Source: Eubacteriaceae bacterium (GTDB lineage Bacteria > Bacillota > Clostridia > Eubacteriales > UBA1433). From it: a stretch of DNA of 19,830 bases. The stretch is from positions 1 through 19,830 of the forward strand of contig JAAZOI010000016.1 in NCBI GenBank assembly GCA_012797825.1, given 5' to 3'. Positions within the stretch are counted from its first letter, which is position 1; the number at the start of each line of letters is the position of its first letter. Positions 15,009-19,830 of the stretch are shown in pieces. The notes under the pieces were generated by a model. The model ran no database searches. It had not been told where the DNA came from and worked only from the letters and a program-made list of their open reading frames with translations. A program made the position numbers and the translations under genes.

Positions 15009-16289
15009 ATGACTGACACTCAAATAAGAAACAAAGCGCTGTCGTACAGATGGGGCATATATTTTATAGTTCTTTTATTATTTTTCTCAGGAGTTTTTCT
15101 AAGATTTTCGCCTGCAGCCATAAAAACGCAGCTGCAGGACGCTTTTTTGTTAAACGCTGTTGGGTTCTCAAATTTAAACGCAATGTATTTCTATACATAT
15201 ATGATTATGCAAATACCTGTAGGCATTATGGCGGATACAGTTGGTCCGAAGAAAATGATATTTACGGGAAGCATAGTTATGGGCATCGGCTGCGTTATAT
15301 TCGGTCTTGCCAAGACAGAATCAGCTCTATTAATATCACGCCTGCTGCTCGGCCTGGGTTCATCCGTCTTTTATATTTCAATATTAAAATGGCAGACAAG
15401 ATGGTTTACTGAAAGTGAATACGGATTTATTACAGGCTTCACAACTTTTTGCGGCAACATGGGCGGCGCGTTCGCGCAAGGGCCTCTGGTTGCGTTGGTA
15501 GGATTAATTTCGTGGCAGTTATCATTTTTATATACCGGGGCGGTAGTTTTTGCACTTAGCGCCGGAATATTTTTTTTATTCGAAAATTCCCCTAAAGACA
15601 AAGGCTTTAATGTAATATCCGAACAAATTGATAAGAAGAGCAATGTTAATATTTTTACTGCCTTTATGAATGTTCTAAAAAACAAAAATATCTGGCCTTT
15701 ATTTTTGTATTCTTTTTTATGCTCGGGCGTGAGTTTTACCACAGGTATCTGGGGTGTTACTTTTTTATCCCAGATTTATAATGTCAGCAAAATTTCTGCA
15801 GGACAAATTATGTTCTGGCAGACAGCCGCATTTTGTTTGGGATGTGTTTTTATCGGGAAAATTTCAGATATGATAAAAAGCAGGAAAATACCCGCAATAG
15901 TATGCGCCTCAACCTGCCTGCTTATTTGGTGTATTTTATATTTTGACGGAATGAAAAATATTCCGTTTTATACTGCATCTATATTAATAATTATTGCCGG
16001 AGGCTTTAACTGCGGAGCCGTTATGTGCATAACAAGCGCAAAAGAAATATGCAATCCTTTATTTTCAGGCGTTTCTACGTCTTTTATAAATACCGCCCCG
16101 TTTATAGGCGGAAGCATATTCCCGATAATCTTCGGTTTCATTATTGATAAATATACACCCTTATTCAGTGGGGCGCCGCTTTATCATAAAGCTTTTTTAA
16201 TGTTTGTCGCCTGCCTTACCATAGCATTAATAATGTCTTTATTATTCATTGAAACAAAAGCTAAAAGCATATATATAAAAAATATTTAA
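15009..16289 (+). CDS. Major facilitator superfamily transporter
   Basis: A 426-residue membrane protein with about twelve predicted spans in two halves joined by a charged loop (about 195-215, ENSPKDKGF and EQIDKKSN). The family motif A is clear in the 2-3 loop: G-IMAD-TVG-PKK. The N-terminal half carries GLGSSVFYISILKWQTRWF, a pattern of anion or organic-acid carriers of the NarK/OxlT-like broad group, though the assignment is loose. ATG 15009 follows TAGGA. The flavin oxidoreductase gene starts 34 bases after it with no terminator between, so they should be cotranscribed. I infer that it carries the substrate or product of that enzyme; the direction and substrate are not shown. Confidence 0.9.
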   Translation: MTDTQIRNKALSYRWGIYFIVLLLFFSGVFLRFSPAAIKTQLQDAFLLNAVGFSNLNAMYFYTYMIMQIPVGIMADTVGPKKMIFTGSIVMGIGCVIFGLAKTESALLISRLLLGLGSSVFYISILKWQTRWFTESEYGFITGFTTFCGNMGGAFAQGPLVALVGLISWQLSFLYTGAVVFALSAGIFFLFENSPKDKGFNVISEQIDKKSNVNIFTAFMNVLKNKNIWPLFLYSFLCSGVSFTTGIWGVTFLSQIYNVSKISAGQIMFWQTAAFCLGCVFIGKISDMIKSRKIPAIVCASTCLLIWCILYFDGMKNIPFYTASILIIIAGGFNCGAVMCITSAKEICNPLFSGVSTSFINTAPFIGGSIFPIIFGFIIDKYTPLFSGAPLYHKAFLMFVACLTIALIMSLLFIETKAKSIYIKNI

Positions 16290-16323
16290 TTTAATATAAA
16301 CTAAACATATACGGAGGAAATCT

Positions 16324-17343
16324 ATGAATTACGCAGAACTATTAAAAACAGCACGTGAACATATGAACGGAAACTGCAAAGCATGTAAAATTTGCAATGG
16401 CGAAGCGTGCAGAGGCGTAATGCCGGGTCCGGGCGGCAAAGCTACAGGAGACGGATTTGTGCGCGCCTACAACAAGCTGCAGCAGATTAAAGTACATATG
16501 GATACCATTTATGAAGAGTCCGAAATTGACACTTCGTGCAATTTATTCGGACATACATTTAAGTATCCCATATTCGCAGCACCCATAGCCATACCCCATA
16601 TACAATACGGAGAAGCGTACAATTCAAAGACTTATAATACGGCAATAATAAACGGCTGCAAAAGTGCGGGCACTCTTGGTTTTACTTGTTTCGACCCTGT
16701 CCAGGCTGATACATTAGAGCCGATAATAAACGCAGGAGGCTGGGGAATCCCTACGGTTAAACCTTGGCCCGTGGATGTTATGCTGGAGCAATTTAAAGCG
16801 TCTGAAGAAGGCGGGCTAATAGCTGTTGCTACTGATGTTGACGGAGCAGGTCTTGCACTCGTAAAAGGTATGGCTAACCCTGTTGGCCCGAAATCAGTAA
16901 AACAGCTTGAATATCTAATTTCAAGCGTAAAAATACCTGTAATTATTAAAGGCGTTATGACTGTTGCAGGGGCTAAAAAAGCAGCGGAAGCAGGCGCGTA
17001 CGGAATAGTCATATCAACGCATGGCGGCCGAGTACAGGATCAAACCCCCGCTCCCGTTGAAATGCTTGAGGAAATAGCAGATGCCGTAAAAGGCAAAATA
17101 AAAATAATGATTGACGGTTCTATAAGGACAGGAGTTGACGCATATAAATGCCTTGCATTAGGCGCTGACGCAGTGCTTATCGGCAGACCATACGCCGTTA
17201 TGGTATACGGAGGAGGATCCGAAGCCGTAGAATATTATACTAATATGATAGGCGCTCAGTTAAAAGAAGCTATGATGATGACTGGCGCTAAAAACTTGAG
17301 TGAAATTAATAAAAGCAAATTATTTATAGATAAAAGTTTCTAA
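16324..17343 (+). CDS. FMN-dependent alpha-hydroxy-acid oxidoreductase with N-terminal Cys motif (copy 1)
   Basis: A TIM-barrel flavoprotein of the lactate/glycolate oxidase family that oxidises an alpha-hydroxy acid to the oxo acid. Conserved parts: Lys209 in IIKG, His233 and Arg236 in STHGGR (catalytic base and substrate anchor), the Asp-Val-Asp of ATDVDGAG (171-173), and the FMN phosphate site DGSIRTG ... GADAVLIGRP (264-289). Unusual parts: it begins with C18-x2-C21-x2-C24-x4-C29, which looks like an iron-sulfur or metal site, then a Gly-rich PGPGGKATGDG. The barrel strand that normally supplies the catalytic Tyr of QLY reads PTVKPW. At 339 residues it is shorter than typical LldD (about 350-390). 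AGGAGG-type site before ATG 16324; cotranscribed with the MFS gene. Related clostridial proteins are usually named only 'alpha-hydroxy-acid oxidizing protein'; the true substrate is unknown. Confidence 0.9.
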   Translation: MNYAELLKTAREHMNGNCKACKICNGEACRGVMPGPGGKATGDGFVRAYNKLQQIKVHMDTIYEESEIDTSCNLFGHTFKYPIFAAPIAIPHIQYGEAYNSKTYNTAIINGCKSAGTLGFTCFDPVQADTLEPIINAGGWGIPTVKPWPVDVMLEQFKASEEGGLIAVATDVDGAGLALVKGMANPVGPKSVKQLEYLISSVKIPVIIKGVMTVAGAKKAAEAGAYGIVISTHGGRVQDQTPAPVEMLEEIADAVKGKIKIMIDGSIRTGVDAYKCLALGADAVLIGRPYAVMVYGGGSEAVEYYTNMIGAQLKEAMMMTGAKNLSEINKSKLFIDKSF

Positions 17344-17358
17344 TATATATGAAAAAGT

Positions 17359-17384
17359 AAAAAGGCTGTTTTATCAGCCTTTTT
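17359..17384. terminator. Bidirectional terminator between oxidoreductase copy 1 and the LUD gene
   Basis: AAAAAGGCTG (17359-17368) pairs perfectly with CAGCCTTTTT (17375-17384) around a six-base loop. Both strands give a U-tract: TTTTTATTTCTTT on plus and TTTTTACTTTTT on minus. It serves both convergent genes; the LUD stop is 24 bases away. Confidence 0.92.
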
Positions 17385-17407
17385 ATTTCTTTAAACAGTA
17401 AATTTTC

Positions 17408-18055
17408 TTAATAGCCTAATTCTTCTCCTACGATAATTACTTTTATTCTGTCCTTTTTCGCAGGTATTTGATATCCGATAACCGTTGTGTAGGAACATAC
17501 TTTAGAAGAAGATTCACATTCCATGCACTTGCCGATTTTAGCACACGGAATATCGAGTTCAAAACGCTTGGCGTTTGACGGCGCAGCTATGTTTTTAATT
17601 CTATCATACGCGGCTTTGATATCCGTCACAATTTTATTATAACCGGCAATTACAATGACGCTTTTAGGTCCGAATATCATTGCCGCTACTCTGTTGCCAC
17701 CCCTATCTATATTCAACAATTCACCATTTTCTGTTATGGCGTTTGAAGACGTGAAATATGTATCGCAAAGTAACGCTTCTCTGAATAGGTCATTTATTTT
17801 TTCAGATGGTATACTTTTATCATATCGGTCTAAATAGCTGTATTTCCCATTTCTTAAATACTCTACAATTCCTGTTTCAATTAATGTCACTGAACCGCCG
17901 CAAGAAACTTTTTCTCCGTCTTTTAAAAACTTTTTTACTTCTTTGATAACATCCTCTTTTGTTTCTACATAGCATGCATACATATTGTTTTTTTGCAGGT
18001 TTGCTATAGTTGACTCGATTTTTTTGTCAATAATAAATTTTTTGTTTTTATCCAT
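17408..18055 (-). CDS. LUD-domain protein (LutC/DUF162-like)
   Basis: A 215-residue single LUD domain, the fold of the lactate-utilisation proteins LutB and LutC. Visible landmarks are SCGGSVTL (about 51-58), TSSNAITENGELLNIDRGGNRVAA, IFGPKSVIVIAGYNKIV, and a C-terminal AAPSNAKR followed by the Cys cluster PCAKIGKCMECESSSKVC. The last is typical of stand-alone LUD proteins and might bind metal. There is no LutB-type ferredoxin extension. Stand-alone LUD proteins are common in Clostridia with unknown biochemistry. ATG 18055 follows AAAGGAG, and a consensus TTGACA promoter lies upstream. It is divergent from the QueG-like gene and shares its control region. The context with two alpha-hydroxy-acid oxidoreductases suggests a hydroxy-acid redox role, by inference. 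Confidence 0.9.
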   Translation of the reverse strand: MDKNKKFIIDKKIESTIANLQKNNMYACYVETKEDVIKEVKKFLKDGEKVSCGGSVTLIETGIVEYLRNGKYSYLDRYDKSIPSEKINDLFREALLCDTYFTSSNAITENGELLNIDRGGNRVAAMIFGPKSVIVIAGYNKIVTDIKAAYDRIKNIAAPSNAKRFELDIPCAKIGKCMECESSSKVCSYTTVIGYQIPAKKDRIKVIIVGEELGY

Positions 18056-18084
18056 TGCCCATACTCCTTTATTTTTATAATAAT

Positions 18085-18113
18085 ATAATGGACTGGTTTG
18101 TATATTTTGTCAA
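18085..18113 (-). promoter_or_regulatory. Promoter of the LUD-domain gene
   Basis: Minus strand: perfect TTGACA (18113-18108), 17-base spacer, CATTAT (18090-18085). The -35 box lies 6 bases from the opposing -35 of the QueG-like gene, so one bound regulator could control both. Confidence 0.65.
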
Positions 18114-18119
18114 TAGATA

Positions 18120-18148
18120 TTTACTATAAATTCATTTTATGGTATATT
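18120..18148 (+). promoter_or_regulatory. Promoter of the QueG-like/tetR operon
   Basis: TTTACT (18120-18125), 17-base spacer, TATATT (18143-18148) with an upstream TG that makes an extended -10 (TGGTATATT). The arms TATTTAC (18118-18124) and GTAAATA (18156-18162) bracket it. Confidence 0.55.
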
Positions 18149-18197
18149 TAAATTTGTAAATAAAGCAAACAAAATTTTATAGTTAATTTGGTGTTTT

Positions 18198-18995
18198 ATG
18201 ACTGAATATGAAAGCTTCATTAAAAATAAAATTATTGAATTTGTAAATACTGACCCACGCAATGTGCTGCCCGCTCACAATAACATGAGAATATACGACG
18301 AACCTTTAATAGGCATAGCTGACGCGGACGATGATTATTTTAAAGAGTTTCAAAAACCGGGGATAGTAGGCAAAAATTTTATGCTGCCCAATGACTGGCT
18401 AAATGGCGCGCAATCTGTTATTTCATATTTTCTGCCCTTTACAAAAGAAATTCGCGATTCTAACCGTATGCCGGGCATGCCATCTCAAGAGTGGATGTCT
18501 GCCAGAATAGACGGCGAAAAATTCAACAACGCAGTACGCGCTTTTATTGTAGAGGAACTTAAAAAAATAAATGTTGATGCTGTCGCTCCTTGTTTAGACC
18601 CGCGTTTTAAAATTGAGGAAATAGTATCAAACTGGTCTGAGAGGCATGTCGCTTTTACAGCCGGACTGGGAACTTTCGGACTACACAGAGCAGTCATTAC
18701 ATCCAAAGGCACTACAGGAAGGTTCGGCAGCGTGGTAACAACCTTAAGAATCACACCGACCCACCGCAATTATACACAGTATTATCAATATTGCCCTTAT
18801 CTTACGCAGGGAAAATGCGGCGCTTGTATCTCAAAGTGTCCGATAAATGCTATAAGTGAAAACGGCAAAAATAATAAAATGTGCAGCGAGTACATTGACA
18901 GAGAGATATTATCTATATACGCGCCTCGCTATGGCTGTGCAAAATGCAATATGAGCGTGCCTTGTGAATCTAGAATACCAATAGATACAAAATGA
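18198..18995 (+). CDS. Short QueG-like 4Fe-4S protein
   Basis: Resembles the epoxyqueuosine reductase family but is short: 265 residues, against roughly 310-380 for QueG, and without its C-terminal helical repeats. The central ERHVAFTAGLGTFGLHRAVIT (148-168) corresponds to the AGLGWxGKN region of QueG. The C-terminus has two cluster-like Cys sets: C207-x2-C210-x3-C214-P and C247-x2-C250 with C199, C229 and C256, enough for two 4Fe-4S clusters. It is probably an electron-transfer or corrinoid-dependent reductase-like protein rather than a tRNA-modifying enzyme, judging from its place among hydroxy-acid genes (inference). The start ATG 18198 has only a weak TTGGTG site. tetR follows after 18 bases, in the same operon. 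Confidence 0.85.
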   Translation: MTEYESFIKNKIIEFVNTDPRNVLPAHNNMRIYDEPLIGIADADDDYFKEFQKPGIVGKNFMLPNDWLNGAQSVISYFLPFTKEIRDSNRMPGMPSQEWMSARIDGEKFNNAVRAFIVEELKKINVDAVAPCLDPRFKIEEIVSNWSERHVAFTAGLGTFGLHRAVITSKGTTGRFGSVVTTLRITPTHRNYTQYYQYCPYLTQGKCGACISKCPINAISENGKNNKMCSEYIDREILSIYAPRYGCAKCNMSVPCESRIPIDTK

Positions 18996-19013
18996 TTTTC
19001 GGAGGACAATTTA

Positions 19014-19586
19014 ATGTCAAATTATATAAAAGGCGAAAAGTCTAAAGAATATATTATACAATGCGCCGCCGAATTATTTTGGAAAAACGGATATTGCGCA
19101 ACGGGAATAAACGATATTTTAAATGCGGCCGGTTTATCAAAAGGTTCTTTCTATTTTTATTTTGAAAGCAAAAAACATTTAGCAGCTTCTGTAGCCGATT
19201 ACTTCAATAAAACCAGAATGGATGCTATTTCAAAAATTGCAAACAATAAAAACTGGACAGAATTTGCTGAGCAAATTTCTGAGAACCTTATTGAAAGAGC
19301 AGAAAATAATCACAGTTACGGCTGCCCTTTTGCGACACTGGGCGCTGAAATCGCTTTTTCAGAGCCCGAATTATCATTAAAGTGTTACGACCCTATAAAA
19401 AATATAACCGCGATTTTCAAAGATGTATTACTAAGAACAGGTTTTGATAAAGAAAATGCTGAGGCATTAGCACAACGTGCCATGGCGATTTACGAAGGAT
19501 ATTTATTATTTTATAGAATGAGCAAAGATATCAGTCAGCTGCACAATCTTTCAAGAGACTTAAAAGCACTTGCAGAACATATATAA
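19014..19586 (+). CDS. TetR-family transcriptional regulator (LmrA/YxaF-like)
   Basis: A 190-residue repressor-type protein. Its N-terminal HTH domain is typical: KEYIIQCAAELFWKNGY, then ATGINDILNAAGLSKGSFYFYF and ESKKHL (about 11-55). The ligand domain contains the GCPFATLGAEI segment (about 103-113) seen in the LmrA/YxaF branch of TetR proteins, which sense small aromatic or lipophilic compounds in the known cases; the ligand here is unknown. CGGAGGA precedes ATG 19014. Lying between the QueG-like gene and oxidoreductase copy 2, it most likely controls these genes and itself. Candidate targets are the divergent region 18056-18197 and the palindrome at 19634-19652. Confidence 0.93.
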   Translation: MSNYIKGEKSKEYIIQCAAELFWKNGYCATGINDILNAAGLSKGSFYFYFESKKHLAASVADYFNKTRMDAISKIANNKNWTEFAEQISENLIERAENNHSYGCPFATLGAEIAFSEPELSLKCYDPIKNITAIFKDVLLRTGFDKENAEALAQRAMAIYEGYLLFYRMSKDISQLHNLSRDLKALAEHI

Positions 19587-19610
19587 AAATTAAGAATTAA
19601 CATGCAAATT

Positions 19611-19640
19611 TTATCAGTTAAATTATTAAATTTTTATAAT
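19611..19640 (+). promoter_or_regulatory. Candidate promoter of oxidoreductase copy 2
   Basis: TTATCA (19611-19616), 18-base spacer, TATAAT (19635-19640), 28 bases before the ATG. The surroundings are almost pure A/T, so chance matches are likely. Confidence 0.4.
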
Positions 19641-19652
19641 ATAATATTATAA
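19634..19652. repeat. 19-bp perfect palindrome over the copy 2 -10 box, possible operator
   Basis: Arms TTATAATAT (19634-19642) and ATATTATAA (19644-19652) around a central A. It overlaps the -10 and ends just before the GGAGG site, the placement expected for a repressor operator. It is made only of A and T, which weakens the case. Confidence 0.45.
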
Positions 19653-19667
19653 TTTTGGAGGTTAAAT

Positions 19668-19830
19668 ATGACTCATGCAGAAATTCTCGAAAATGCACGT
19701 AAATTCATGAACGGAAACTGCAAGGTATGCAAAGTTTGCAACGGAGAAGCATGCCGCGGCACAATTCCCGGCCCCGGCGGAAAAGCTACGGGCGACGGCT
19801 TTGTGCGTTCTTATAAAAAACTTCAGGAAA
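19668..19830 (+). CDS. Alpha-hydroxy-acid oxidoreductase, copy 2 (5' part only)
   Basis: The gene runs off the window after 54 codons. The visible N-terminus matches copy 1 (16324-17343) at 40 of 54 residues. It keeps all four cysteines at the same positions (C18, C21, C24, C29), NGEACRG, and the Gly-rich PGPGGKATGDGFVR. It is therefore a paralog with the same N-terminal Cys module, presumably followed by the same FMN barrel. ATG 19668 follows GGAGG at 19657-19661. It sits directly downstream of tetR with its own candidate promoter and operator. Whether it is complete cannot be judged here. Confidence 0.9.
   Translation, partial: MTHAEILENARKFMNGNCKVCKVCNGEACRGTIPGPGGKATGDGFVRSYKKLQE

Noticed and set aside
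17408..18995. A standard LutABC lactate-utilisation operon
   Set aside because: There is a single LUD protein, transcribed on the opposite strand. No LutA-type CCG-domain protein and no LUD-ferredoxin LutB are present.

Overview
The window reads as a low-GC, spore-forming anaerobe of the Bacillota, most likely class Clostridia. Evidence: an AT-rich genome with strong AGGAGG-type ribosome sites, the conserved ylxM-ffh-rpsP-khpA-rimM-trmD-rplS block followed by lepB-rbgA-rnhB, an archaeal/eukaryotic-type prolyl-tRNA synthetase without the bacterial editing insertion, and a possible late-sporulation promoter in front of a cysteine-rich protein. No rRNA, tRNA, CRISPR array or insertion sequence was seen. 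No gene-free gap exceeds about 210 bases.

Layout. 1-900: a cysteine-rich hypothetical protein, possibly of the spore coat, closed by a clean terminator. 900-4260: a single-span surface protein with Ig-like/CARDB-like modules, then proS, ended by a terminator that works in both directions. 4330-5264 (minus): a CorA-family divalent metal channel. 5379-11920: the translation and secretion block, starting from a near-consensus housekeeping promoter and an unusual leader built from two tandem 18-bp hairpin repeats. A terminator that includes the rplS stop codon divides it into ylxM...rplS and lepB-rbgA-rnhB. The last gene is a fusion of RNase HII with a YraN/UPF0102 nuclease-like domain. 11945-14283 (minus): a two-gene ABC exporter. 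14406-14936: a small lipoprotein.

15009-19830 is the accessory part and the most interesting. It holds an MFS transporter, an FMN-dependent alpha-hydroxy-acid oxidoreductase with an N-terminal C-x2-C-x2-C-x4-C motif, a convergent LUD-domain protein, a divergently transcribed short QueG-like iron-sulfur protein, a TetR regulator of LmrA/YxaF-like type, and the start of a second copy of the oxidoreductase cut by the window edge (40 of the 54 visible residues identical). The two copies flank the redox and regulator genes. I infer an anaerobic uptake and oxidation module for a hydroxy acid or related small molecule, with a flavin enzyme that may pass electrons to an iron-sulfur centre rather than to oxygen. 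The substrate cannot be read from the sequence.

Several core genes carry substitutions at normally invariant positions: TrmD has Glu where the catalytic Asp usually sits, RbgA has a degenerate G4 (NKSS) and G5, and the ABC ATPase has Lys at the Q-loop glutamine. These were read directly from the codons and deserve comparison with relatives.
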